The translations under genes and the position numbers were made by a program. A stretch of 64,000 nucleotides of DNA from NCBI RefSeq assembly GCF_003807585.1, contig NZ_RMBX01000014.1, forward strand, positions 62,001 to 126,000, given 5' to 3'. Under the pieces are notes generated by a model. It was given only the letters and a program-made list of their open reading frames with translations. It was not told the DNA's origin and made no database searches. Shown piece by piece: positions 24,303-32,202 of the stretch (the first letter of the stretch is position 1; each line of letters starts with the position of its first letter). The DNA is from Chitinophaga barathri (GTDB lineage: Bacteria > Bacteroidota > Bacteroidia > Chitinophagales > Chitinophagaceae).

Positions 24303-25802
24303 TTACCTCACTGAAAACGTCGTCACCACCGCCGCATGATCCGACGGCCACCGCACCGGGTGCCGGTTCAGCACTTCGGATTGCAGGGCTTTCAGGTTTT
24401 TGCCTTTATAATAGATATAGTCGATGCGGTCTTTGAAAGCATTCGGGAATTCAGGCGTCCAGGTGATGCCTCTTTCTTTGAGCGGGTCCGGGTGGATCTC
24501 ACGGAAACTGTCTTTGTAGCCCGCTTCCTGCATGATGAGGCTTTGCGGGAACTTTACCACATAACCATTGTTGAACTGTTTAGTGGCTTCCGTCCAATCC
24601 AGGTGGGAGCCGCTGTTGAAGTCGCCGCAGAAGATGACCGGGATCTCGTCCGCGGCGGCGGTCACTTCCTTTATCGTTTCCAGCGTGCGGCGCAGCTGGC
24701 CTGCGTTGCTGATCTCCATTTTTGCGATGAGCGTATCCACGTTCAGCGGTTGTTTTTTCTCCTGCATATCCCAGTAATCGAATGGATAACTGAGCCAGTT
24801 CGTAATAAAGGCTACTTTTTGTTTTGCATTGAGGCGTATCAGCGCGCCGCCGTTAAAAAAAGAACGGGAACCGGGAAGTGTATTTTCGATGGGGAAGCGG
24901 CTCATGATGCTGAGATTGCTGCCGCGCAGATAAAAGTAATATCCCAGCGCGTCGGCTATCTTTTCGCCGGAACCGTAGGTTTCCTGCATAGACACAATGT
25001 CCGCCCCGGAATTTCGGATCACTTCCGCTACGCGCATCGGGCCGGCGTCTTTGCCGGTTTCGTTGCCGCCATGCCAGATATTAAAGTTCATTACTTTCAG
25101 CGCCTTGCCCGGAGCCAGCTGTGCAGCGGGTTTCATGGGGAAAAATGCAGCATAACTCTTTGCGATGTATGCGGGACTGAGCACTTCTTTGTACAATGTA
25201 ATTTCGTCCATGGCGCCGTAAAATGTATTCCATTCGCCACGGTCACCCTGCTCCCGTCCTCCTGCAAACAGTGTGTCCGCCTGCTGCATGGCCGGTATGC
25301 CTTCAATGAAATAAACGGCTACCTGGAGGCCGTCGTAATACAGGCTGGCTTCCGACTTCTCCGCATCGAAGCAATACGTCAGCTGGTGCCATTTCGTATC
25401 GCGGACAGTCTGTCGTTGCGGGGTGGGCTGATAGCTGTACATGTTCTTTTCGCCGCGCATTTCCCAGAACCATGCGCCGTTTTCCTGCACGCCCAGCTGC
25501 CAGCCTGTGTATGCCGTTCCTTTCGGGGCATAAGCCGCCAGGGCAGTGTAGCGGCTTTGGGAAGGGGAAGCCTTCAACCAGCATTGAACGGAATAAGAGC
25601 CGTTATGATCTTTTAGAACGTAGGGAAAATAAAGCGGCTTGCGTGCGGCCGCATCGGCGCCAAGGTCCAGGGCCGCACCCTGTATCCCTTTGCCGGTGTG
25701 ATACGCGGCCTTATCGTCGAAGGATTGACGGTACACGGGCGCCTGCGCGAAGCCGCCGATGGATAACAGGCAGCATACCGCCTGGAGGAATATCTTTTTC
25801 AT
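24303..25802 (-). CDS. Secreted LamG-like / endonuclease-exonuclease-phosphatase protein
   Basis: A 499-residue exported protein. A signal peptide (MKKIFLQAVCCLLSIGGFAQ) precedes a LamG/concanavalin-like jelly roll (about residues 25-220, with YSVQCWLKASPSQ, WHQLTYCFDAEKSEASLYYDG in part, and AMDEITLYKEVLS). The C-terminal half is an endonuclease/exonuclease/phosphatase (EEP) domain: metal-site residues N241 (MNFNIWHGG), E274 (SMQETYG), CGDFNSGSH, RIDYIYY and SDHAAV are all present. EEP enzymes cut phosphodiesters or phosphomonoesters of nucleic acids, phosphoinositides or sphingomyelin; the substrate here is unknown. The LamG part may bind glycan or surface ligands. Confidence 0.88.
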   Translation of the reverse strand: MKKIFLQAVCCLLSIGGFAQAPVYRQSFDDKAAYHTGKGIQGAALDLGADAAARKPLYFPYVLKDHNGSYSVQCWLKASPSQSRYTALAAYAPKGTAYTGWQLGVQENGAWFWEMRGEKNMYSYQPTPQRQTVRDTKWHQLTYCFDAEKSEASLYYDGLQVAVYFIEGIPAMQQADTLFAGGREQGDRGEWNTFYGAMDEITLYKEVLSPAYIAKSYAAFFPMKPAAQLAPGKALKVMNFNIWHGGNETGKDAGPMRVAEVIRNSGADIVSMQETYGSGEKIADALGYYFYLRGSNLSIMSRFPIENTLPGSRSFFNGGALIRLNAKQKVAFITNWLSYPFDYWDMQEKKQPLNVDTLIAKMEISNAGQLRRTLETIKEVTAAADEIPVIFCGDFNSGSHLDWTEATKQFNNGYVVKFPQSLIMQEAGYKDSFREIHPDPLKERGITWTPEFPNAFKDRIDYIYYKGKNLKALQSEVLNRHPVRWPSDHAAVVTTFSVR

Positions 25803-25840
25803 GTTCAGAGTAGCAAAGCCTGAAATTAATCAATCCTCTT

Positions 25841-27343
25841 TTAAAATATCCCCATTCCTGTATTCATCAGTAAAAGATAACTCACCAGGAACACCAACAG
25901 GAAAGAAAGACTCAACGCAAAATACCGCACTATCTTCCTGCTGCCTTTCCTGAACGGCGCCAGGAAAAAGAAGTGAACACCCCAGACGGGCAGCGCCACC
26001 AGGAAGTTCATCACCACCAGCAAAGCGGTGAACGATACGGCAAACACGGCGGGCTCAATCACCAGCCCCGAGGCCAGCCCGTACAAAACGCCCATCAGCA
26101 GCGTCACCGCCAGGCAATACAAGGCATACCTGCATCCTTTTTTGAACATGGTGAAGAAGTATTGCATCCTGCTTCTGATACCGGTGTGGATCAGTATCCT
26201 GATGCGTTCTTTCGGTTTGCCGTTTTGTTTGCGGTAACGCGGCCACCAGATGATAAAACCGGTGACGAACAACGCCAGCGGCATCAGCCCGCCGATCAGG
26301 GCCAGCACCTGCGTAGGCCTGCCGCCGAAGCTGCCGTAATGTATCGGTGTGAGCCAGCTGAGGTAAGCATTGCCGGATGGGGGAAAGTCCGTCCTGCTGT
26401 TCAGCAGCACCCTGCCGCTGTACTGGTCCAGGATGAGCATTTCGCGCTTGCCGCTTTTGGGCGCGCCCTGGCCAACGAGGTCCAGGCGGTAATTGCCGGT
26501 GCTGTCCACCGGAAACGCCAGCCCGGCGATCCTTGCGCCCGGCATCGTTTCTCCTGTGATGGACACTACTTCGTCCAGCGACAAGGTTTTGGCGCCCGCC
26601 GTGTACGTGGACTGTGCGCCCAGCAACGCGGCCACGCCCTGCGGGTTCTGGCCGTTCAGTATAAAAAGCAATGCGATCACCAGCGGGGAAAAGGTGATGC
26701 AGAAACCCGTGAGCGACAGCAAAGCGACCACAGGCGAGGAATAAAACCCGAGTACATTGTGCCAGTCGTAGTTCTGGCGTTTAAACCCGGCGCTGAACTT
26801 CACCGTCAGCATAGCCTTCAGCTGGTTCCACTTCTGCGGGATCCAGAGCCGGAGGCCGCTGATAGTGAGTATCAGCAGGCAGAGCGACGAAAGGCCCACA
26901 ATATATCTTCCCGCCACGGGTATCAGCAGCGTGCGGTGCAGCTCCGTGACGATGTGAATAAAAGAACTTTCATGAATACGTTTCCCGCTTAGCCCGCCGG
27001 TATATGGATTGATAAAAAACTCGTCTTCCGTATTAAAGTTAAAAAGCCGGTAAGCGCGGTTGGGCTTGTCTTCCACGTCCATCAGCAGGTAATCGAAACG
27101 TATGTCCGGGTATTTGTTTTTGATGACAGGCACTACTTCGGGGATGCTCATGCGGTGCTGCTGCTCCATGACGAGGAACAGCTCCGGGTTCAGCGCCCGG
27201 TCTATTTCGTCCTGGAACACCAGGATGCTGCCGGTGACGCCTACAAAGGCCACAATAGCGCCCGCGACGATACCCAGGTACAGGTGCCATTTGCCGAACC
27301 AGCGCTGCTGGTGCTTCGCCCATTGGAGCCGGAGATGTTTCAT
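25841..27343 (-). CDS. PepSY-associated membrane protein
   Basis: A 500-residue inner-membrane protein of the PepSY/PiuB type. The N-terminal helix WHLYLGIVAGAIVAFVGVTGSILVF is typical, with a HHT-like pattern replaced by KWHLYLG; three further segments follow at about 135-160, 198-225 and 335-360, with PepSY periplasmic parts between (EVVPVIKNKYPDIRF, SLDEVVSITGETMPGARIAGLAF). C-terminal extra membrane helices (about 395-495) extend it beyond the minimal family. Such proteins often act in ferric-siderophore reduction; no siderophore gene is adjacent, so this is only a family inference. Confidence 0.85.
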   Translation of the reverse strand: MKHLRLQWAKHQQRWFGKWHLYLGIVAGAIVAFVGVTGSILVFQDEIDRALNPELFLVMEQQHRMSIPEVVPVIKNKYPDIRFDYLLMDVEDKPNRAYRLFNFNTEDEFFINPYTGGLSGKRIHESSFIHIVTELHRTLLIPVAGRYIVGLSSLCLLILTISGLRLWIPQKWNQLKAMLTVKFSAGFKRQNYDWHNVLGFYSSPVVALLSLTGFCITFSPLVIALLFILNGQNPQGVAALLGAQSTYTAGAKTLSLDEVVSITGETMPGARIAGLAFPVDSTGNYRLDLVGQGAPKSGKREMLILDQYSGRVLLNSRTDFPPSGNAYLSWLTPIHYGSFGGRPTQVLALIGGLMPLALFVTGFIIWWPRYRKQNGKPKERIRILIHTGIRSRMQYFFTMFKKGCRYALYCLAVTLLMGVLYGLASGLVIEPAVFAVSFTALLVVMNFLVALPVWGVHFFFLAPFRKGSRKIVRYFALSLSFLLVFLVSYLLLMNTGMGIF

Positions 27344-27573
27344 GATGATGATTTAGCGTTGGCCCGGATTGCCGGAGGGCAAATGTGGCTAAAAAACAAC
27401 CAGGGCATTTACGCAAAAGGAAAATTCTTTACGCCAAACCGGAAAACTTGAGCAGTACTGCCTATATGCCCGGGTTGGAAGGGTTATTTTAAGGTAAAAC
27501 ACGTAAATTAATGGCGTGGGGCCTGTAACATCCGCCGGCCCCGCTCCGTTTAAACAGAAATAAAACCTAAGCT

Positions 27574-27984
27574 ATGCGGTCCCTAGTCCTCCTGCTTCTC
27601 TCCACACTGCTGCTTTTTGCCTGTAAAAAAAATAAAAAGGATATTAATCCCGATGCTCCCTTCGGAGATTATCATTACCAAGGCATAACCTATACGCTGC
27701 AAGGCGACCTCAAGAGGGATATCCTGGATATTTACCTGTCTTTTCATGATGGCGATAAATACGATTTTATCCAGAAGATCCCGGCCTCGGACAACGAATT
27801 GAAAATGGAGGGCCAGCGGTATTACACGGTCGGGGCGGACAGTATTTATTTTCACGGCATAGAAATGGCCTCTTCCTCCACCGTGCAGGGTTACCGGTAT
27901 ACGATAAAGGGGGACAGCATGATCATGATCCGGACAGTGACGCCGAGTTTTTCCCGGCAGATCAGGGTGAGGCGTGTACGCTAA
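27574..27984 (+). CDS. Small lipoprotein of unknown function
   Basis: A 136-residue protein with a lipoprotein signal peptide, lipobox LLFAC at residues 13-17, then KKNKKD. The mature part is beta-rich (YHYQGITYTLQGD, IYLSFHDGDKYDFI, YRYTIKGDSMIMIR), suggesting a small lipocalin-like or jelly-roll barrel on the outer membrane. I recognise no family. It stands alone between the divergent PepSY gene and dcp. Confidence 0.75.
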   Translation: MRSLVLLLLSTLLLFACKKNKKDINPDAPFGDYHYQGITYTLQGDLKRDILDIYLSFHDGDKYDFIQKIPASDNELKMEGQRYYTVGADSIYFHGIEMASSSTVQGYRYTIKGDSMIMIRTVTPSFSRQIRVRRVR

Positions 27985-28008
27985 GATACATGAGCAATAA
28001 AATATAAA

Positions 28009-28042
28009 AACAGCCCGCAGGTTTTGAAGCCTGCGGGCTGTT
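28009..28042. terminator. Strong hairpin after the small lipoprotein gene
   Basis: Perfect 13-bp stem AACAGCCCGCAGG / CCTGCGGGCTGTT with an 8-base loop. The T-rich side is on the minus strand (TTTTTATATTTT), though the gene it follows is on the plus strand; it may stop transcripts both ways. Confidence 0.6.
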
Positions 28043-28110
28043 CCGTTTATATCCTCCGTGTTTTTTGTTATTTTTAGGCTTTAGCCAGCTTTACATTCAA
28101 AATCTAACCG

Positions 28111-30234
28111 ATGAGGGCAAAAAACATTTCCCGCAACCTGATATTCGCCATCAGCATGACTACAGCCACTACTTTATCCGGCCAGGCGCCGGCCGCGGAC
28201 AACCCGTTGTTACAGCCTTACACCACTTCTTTTAAGGTGCCGCCTTTTACAGACATCAAACCAGCGCACTTTATGCCCGCGTTTGAAGCCGGCATGCAGC
28301 AGCAACAGGAAAAGATAACAGCGATCACCGCACAAAAAAGCGCGCCCGATTTCGAGAACACCATTGCGGCGCTGGAGCAAAGCGGCAAACAATTGCAGCT
28401 TGCCGGCACGGTCTTCTTTAACCTTACTTCCGCCAATACCAATCCTGAGCTGGAAGCCCTCAGCCGACAGATAGCGCCGCGCATGGCCCAGCACAGCGAC
28501 GATATTTACCTGAACCCGAATTTGTTCGCCCGGGTAAAAACCGTGTACGACCATCGCGCCACACTCAAACTCACCCCCGAACAGTACCGCCTGCTCGAAA
28601 AAACATACAAGGCATTTGTGCGCAGCGGCGCAAAACTCAGCGAAGCGCAGCAGATGCAGATGCGCAACATCAACAAGGAGCTGTCGCTGCTCACCGTAAA
28701 ATTCGGGCAGAACCTGCTGGCCGAAACGAACGGTTTTGAAATGATCGTGGACAAACAGGAGGACCTTGCAGGCCTCCCCGCCTCCGTGACTGCGGCCGCC
28801 GCGGCATCCGCCAAAGACGCCGGCAAAGAAGGCAAATGGCGTTTCACCCTGCACAACGCCAGCGTGATGCCTTTCCTGCAATACGCGCAGAACCGCGCCC
28901 TCCGTGAAAAAATGTATAAAGCCTATACCAACCGCTGCAACAACAACGATGCGCTCGACAATAAAGAGATCGTATCCCGGCTGGCTACCCTGCGCGCGGA
29001 AAAAGCGGCGCTGCTGGGTTATGCCTCACATGCGGACTTTGTACTGGAAGAAAACATGGCTAAAACGCCCGCGCAGGCAAACGAACTGCTGAACAAACTC
29101 TGGACCGCCGCACTGCCCGTTGCCAAAAACGAGGCCGCCGAAATGCAGAAAGTAATGGACCGGGAGGGCAAAAACGAACAGCTGGAAGCCTGGGACTGGT
29201 TTTACTACGCGGATAAAGTAAGAAAGGAAAAATACAACTACGACGCTGAGGAACTGCGCCCGTACTTCAAGCTGGAGAACGTGCGCGAAGGCATCTTTGC
29301 CACCGCCCAAAAACTTTACGGCATCACGTTCACCCAACTGAAGGACATTCCCGTGTACCGGGAAGACGTGACCGCTTACGAGGTAAAAGAAGCAAACGGG
29401 CAGCACATCGGTGTGATCTATATGGACTTTTTCCCGCGCGCGTCCAAACGCGGCGGCGCATGGATGACCTCCTACCGCAAGCAGGCCACCGAAAAAGGAA
29501 CACGCATTGCGCCGGTGGTATCCATCGTATGCAACTTCACCAAACCGAACGGCAACCAGCCCGCGCTGCTCACGCCCGATGAAGTGGAAACCTTCTTCCA
29601 CGAGTTTGGCCACGCGCTGCACGGCCTGCTGTCCAACGTTCGGTACGAAACCCTTTCCGGCACTTCCGTGCCCCGCGACTTCGTGGAGCTGCCTTCGCAG
29701 ATCATGGAGCACTGGGCCTTTGAGCCTGAAGTACTGAAGATGTACGCCAAACATTATGAAACCGGCGAACTGGTGCCCGATGCGCTGGTAGCCAAAATGA
29801 AAGAAGCGTCCAAATTCAACCAGGGATTTGCCACGGTGGAATATTTGGCCGCTTCGCTGCTGGATATGAATTATCATACCATCGCTGCCGGCACGAAAGT
29901 GGACGCGCCCGCTTTTGAAAAACAGCAGATGGATAAACTCGGCCTCATCCCGCAGATAGCGCCGCGTTACAAGAGCACTTATTTCCAGCATATCTTCTCC
30001 GGCGGTTATTCCGCGGGGTATTACAGTTACATCTGGTCCGAAGTACTGGATAATGACGCCTTTGCCGCGTTTAAGGAAACCGGCAATATCTTCGATCCTG
30101 CTACGGCCAGATCGTTCCGTACGAATGTGCTGGAAAAAGGCGGCACCGTGGAGCCGATGGACCTTTATAAGGCCTTCCGCCTTCGCGCGCCGGAGGTGAA
30201 GTTCCTGCTGAAGAGCCGTGGGCTGGAAAATTAA
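28111..30234 (+). CDS. dcp: M3-family metallopeptidase (peptidyl-dipeptidase Dcp-like)
   Basis: A 707-residue zinc peptidase that cleaves dipeptides or short segments from oligopeptides. Zinc ligands H497, H501 (FHEFGHALHG) and E526 (FVELPSQIMEHW) are in the expected spacing. The long helical N-terminal part and the C-terminal IFSGGYSAGYYSYIWSEVLDNDAF region (quoted in part) are typical of Dcp. An N-terminal signal peptide (LIFAISMTTATTLSGQAPAA) suggests a periplasmic location. Single gene, closed by a terminator at 30294. Confidence 0.96.
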   Translation: MRAKNISRNLIFAISMTTATTLSGQAPAADNPLLQPYTTSFKVPPFTDIKPAHFMPAFEAGMQQQQEKITAITAQKSAPDFENTIAALEQSGKQLQLAGTVFFNLTSANTNPELEALSRQIAPRMAQHSDDIYLNPNLFARVKTVYDHRATLKLTPEQYRLLEKTYKAFVRSGAKLSEAQQMQMRNINKELSLLTVKFGQNLLAETNGFEMIVDKQEDLAGLPASVTAAAAASAKDAGKEGKWRFTLHNASVMPFLQYAQNRALREKMYKAYTNRCNNNDALDNKEIVSRLATLRAEKAALLGYASHADFVLEENMAKTPAQANELLNKLWTAALPVAKNEAAEMQKVMDREGKNEQLEAWDWFYYADKVRKEKYNYDAEELRPYFKLENVREGIFATAQKLYGITFTQLKDIPVYREDVTAYEVKEANGQHIGVIYMDFFPRASKRGGAWMTSYRKQATEKGTRIAPVVSIVCNFTKPNGNQPALLTPDEVETFFHEFGHALHGLLSNVRYETLSGTSVPRDFVELPSQIMEHWAFEPEVLKMYAKHYETGELVPDALVAKMKEASKFNQGFATVEYLAASLLDMNYHTIAAGTKVDAPAFEKQQMDKLGLIPQIAPRYKSTYFQHIFSGGYSAGYYSYIWSEVLDNDAFAAFKETGNIFDPATARSFRTNVLEKGGTVEPMDLYKAFRLRAPEVKFLLKSRGLEN

Positions 30235-30293
30235 AACTCAGATACAGGCGGGGTAAAATTTTAAAATGATGCCTTTGCCGGGATAAAATGATT

Positions 30294-30326
30294 AAAAAGG
30301 CCGGAACGGTGTTCCGGTCTTTTTAT
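30294..30326 (+). terminator. Terminator of dcp
   Basis: AAAAAGGCCGGAAC / GTTCCGGTCTTTTT hairpin with a 3-base loop and T run on the plus strand. Confidence 0.85.
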
Positions 30327-30341
30327 TACCGGTCCCGTTTA

Positions 30342-30462
30342 CTACTTGTCTGCTACTTCTATACTGCTTAGGAACAGCTTCGCTACTTGTTACTACTCTA
30401 TCACTACTATTAGACTACTCTACTACTACACTACCACTACTCTTACACCGCTATTAGACGCC
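30342..30462. repeat. 11-bp array, block 1
   Basis: Eleven units of 11 bp, for example TCTATCACTAC, TATTAGACTAC, TCTACTACTAC, ACTACCACTAC, TCTTACACCGC, TATTAGACGCC (30397-30462). Units share TA and CTAC positions. Confidence 0.8.
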
Positions 30463-30464
30463 AA

Positions 30465-30482
30465 TTGTCATACTCATGACAA
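30465..30482. repeat. 18-bp palindrome, copy 1
   Basis: TTGTCATACTCATGACAA, 7-bp arms TTGTCAT/ATGACAA around ACTC. Differs at one base from the copy at 30870. Confidence 0.8.
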
Positions 30483-30491
30483 AAGCACCCC

Positions 30492-30557
30492 GTCCATACA
30501 CTCACCATACACTATCCCAGGCGTATCGTAGGAGTATCTATGGAGTATCTATACTTC
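30492..30557. repeat. 11-bp array, block 2
   Basis: Six units: GTCCATACACT, CACCATACACT, ATCCCAGGCGT, ATCGTAGGAGT, ATCTATGGAGT, ATCTATACTTC. Confidence 0.75.
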
Positions 30558-30590
30558 AACGGTACGGGCAGCCATTTTTTCCCGAAAAAC

Positions 30591-30665
30591 ATAAAGGTTA
30601 CATAAAGGTTAGACAAAGGTTACACCGGCTTTTACAAAGGTTACGGTGAGTTAGACAAAGGTTAG
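30591..30665. repeat. 11-bp array, block 3
   Basis: Seven units around ACAAAGGTTAG: ATAAAGGTTAC, ATAAAGGTTAG, ACAAAGGTTAC, then two degenerate units shortened to 10, alternating with ACAAAGGTTAC and ACAAAGGTTAG. Confidence 0.75.
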
Positions 30666-30720
30666 CCGGCATTTTGCCCGGTCTTGTCCTGATATAGGCT
30701 TACAATGATTTGCGGTGCAA

Positions 30721-30840
30721 ACCCGGTGTAAACCCGGTGCAAACCCGATGCAAACCCGGTGTAGACCCGGTGCAAACCCGGTGTAGACCCGATATAGACC
30801 CGATGTAGACCCGGTATAGAACCGAGGTAGACCCGATAAG
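30721..30840. repeat. 11-bp array, block 4
   Basis: Eleven units around ACCCGGTGTAG: ACCCGGTGTAA, ACCCGGTGCAA, ACCCGATGCAA, ACCCGGTGTAG and so on through ACCCGATATAG and AACCGAGGTAG; the last unit has 10 bases. Confidence 0.9.
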
Positions 30841-30869
30841 AACCAAATTTCACCCCTCCACCCACCACA

Positions 30870-30887
30870 TTGTCATGCTCATGACAA
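30870..30887. repeat. 18-bp palindrome, copy 2
   Basis: TTGTCATGCTCATGACAA, identical to copy 1 except one central base, placed between blocks 4 and 5. Confidence 0.8.
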
Positions 30888-30911
30888 AGGATTGTACGAA
30901 AAAAAGGCGAC

Positions 30912-30999
30912 GTAGGTTAGAGGCCGGTTAGACGTAGGTTAGAGGCCGGTTAGACCGGGTTTTTACCTAGGTTAGACGTAGGTTAGAGGCCGGTTAGAA
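30912..30999. repeat. 11-bp array, block 5
   Basis: Eight units with an alternating 22-bp order: GTAGGTTAGAG, GCCGGTTAGAC, GTAGGTTAGAG, GCCGGTTAGAC, CGGGTTTTTAC, CTAGGTTAGAC, GTAGGTTAGAG, GCCGGTTAGAA. Confidence 0.9.
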
Positions 31000-31056
31000 A
31001 CGCCATCGCCTGTGCAGTTTGCGCTAAGTACAGGGGATACGACGTGCAGCAACCGT

Positions 31057-31875
31057 TTACCGGGCGGTGAACGGCTCCATCAGCTCCACCCGGGTGCCAT
31101 CCGAATCATAAAGGTTCAGCAGCCAGCGGTTGTTTCGCCCGATGCGGGGAGAAGGCACGCCGCCATTGCGGAAACGCAGGGCGTCCACGGCTTTCTGCAT
31201 ATCGGGCACCATCAGGGCGATGTGATGGGCGGAGCCCAATTGGCGGCGGTTTGCCGGTGGTTTTACGAGCATGTATTCCAGGTAATCCGTGCTTTCGGGA
31301 AGGCGCATGTTGATCCAGCTGGTAACACTGTCCGTGGCGCCGCCGCGCCAGGTTTCGCTGAAACCCAGGATGGCGGCGTAAAAAGAATCCGCACGGATGG
31401 GATCAGCCACGGTAAGGCCCGCGTGAAGGATACGATCCGAGATGGCGGGGGTAGCCGCCGGTTTACCCACCTCCAGCTGCACGAATAAGATCTTATGCCC
31501 ATCGGGGTCTTTTACGCCGATAGCGGACTTATCCGGCCCGGGTTGGACACTTACCCCTTTCTGGAGTAAATAAGCCTTCATTCGGGCTAAATCGGAGGTT
31601 TGGAAAGCGAGGCTCAGCAGCCGGTCGTCCTGCGTGGGCGGCAGGCCGTCCCTGAGGAGGATGTGCTGCCGGGCATTCACCTGCGCAATAAGGGTATGCG
31701 GCGTCCTTTGCAGCGGATAGCCCAGGTAATCCCCATAAAACTTAACGGCTGAATCCAGGTGGCTCACCTGAATCTCAACATAAGCGATACCGGTGATCTC
31801 CGGTCTTTGAACCTGCTGCGCACCCGCTTTTCCGGCGGCTATACACAGCAGCAAACTCATGACAAGTTGTTTCAT
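31057..31875 (-). CDS. Exported VOC-superfamily protein (glyoxalase fold)
   Basis: A 272-residue protein with signal peptide MKQLVMSLLLCIAAGKAGAQ and two tandem vicinal-oxygen-chelate domains: first around ITGIAYVEIQVSHLDSAVKFYGDYLG (residues 28-53), ending in VKDPDGHKILFVQL; second around ILHAGLTVADPIRADSFYAAILGF and ending in LYDSDGTRVELMEPF. These folds host glyoxalases, dioxygenases and resistance proteins; which is not decidable. Secretion of a VOC protein is less common. The start at 31875 is chosen over an ATG at 31896 because it begins the signal peptide. It converges on dcp across the 11-bp repeat array. Confidence 0.85.
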   Translation of the reverse strand: MKQLVMSLLLCIAAGKAGAQQVQRPEITGIAYVEIQVSHLDSAVKFYGDYLGYPLQRTPHTLIAQVNARQHILLRDGLPPTQDDRLLSLAFQTSDLARMKAYLLQKGVSVQPGPDKSAIGVKDPDGHKILFVQLEVGKPAATPAISDRILHAGLTVADPIRADSFYAAILGFSETWRGGATDSVTSWINMRLPESTDYLEYMLVKPPANRRQLGSAHHIALMVPDMQKAVDALRFRNGGVPSPRIGRNNRWLLNLYDSDGTRVELMEPFTAR

Positions 31876-32202
31876 AACGATTGGAATTACTCCCAAAATA
31901 CAAAATTCAGCCCCGCATATCCTATACTTTCTAACCCGTTTATCTTCCTCTCTATTAATTAATTATCATTTTTGTATCAAAGGAGCTTAGTAAATAATAT
32001 TATTTAAAAAGTACTATACTATTAAAATATTAATTATTAACTTGAAACTCGCTTTTAAAATAATTAACTAAGTAATCAGCCGGCCTTTGCCGGGAAGTGC
32101 CACGTTCCTATACCGCTTTTTCAACTATTGCTTTGATAACACGCTATGCATACCACGGACAAAACGCAAGTATCTCGAAACATATCAACCACAAGTACGC
32201 TA
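31876..32202. other. AT-rich region between the VOC gene and the SusC gene
   Basis: Divergent intergenic region. The centre (about 31955-32075) is extremely AT-rich. CATTTTTG at 31967-31974 and TTGCTTTG at 32128-32135 each match seven of eight bases of the -7 element but without a good -33, so I do not call a promoter. Confidence 0.5.

Larger units (their letters stand above)
30342..30999. repeat. Array of five families of degenerate 11-bp tandem repeats
   Basis: Nearly the whole gap between the convergent genes dcp and the VOC gene follows an 11-bp rhythm. Five blocks with different unit sequences can be phased by eye (listed separately), with 6 to 11 units each and almost no unit of other length. 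A short motif TAGAC recurs in four of the five blocks. Two near-identical 18-bp palindromes stand at 30465-30482 and 30870-30887. It is not a CRISPR (units far too short, no spacers) and not credibly coding. Confidence 0.85.

Noticed and set aside
28009..28042. Evidence for a minus-strand gene downstream of the hairpin
   Set aside because: The T run faces the minus strand, but no minus-strand gene precedes it (28111-30234 is dcp on the plus strand). It is more likely a two-way terminator.
30662..30868. Open frame on the minus strand giving 11-residue repeats (GLHRVYTGF-type)
   Set aside because: Any 11-bp DNA repeat translates as an 11-residue repeat after three units. The frame ends where the DNA repeat ends, there is no upstream promoter, and neighbouring blocks with the same period give no such protein.
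30342..30999. CRISPR array
   Set aside because: Units of 11 bp run without spacers and no cas genes are near.
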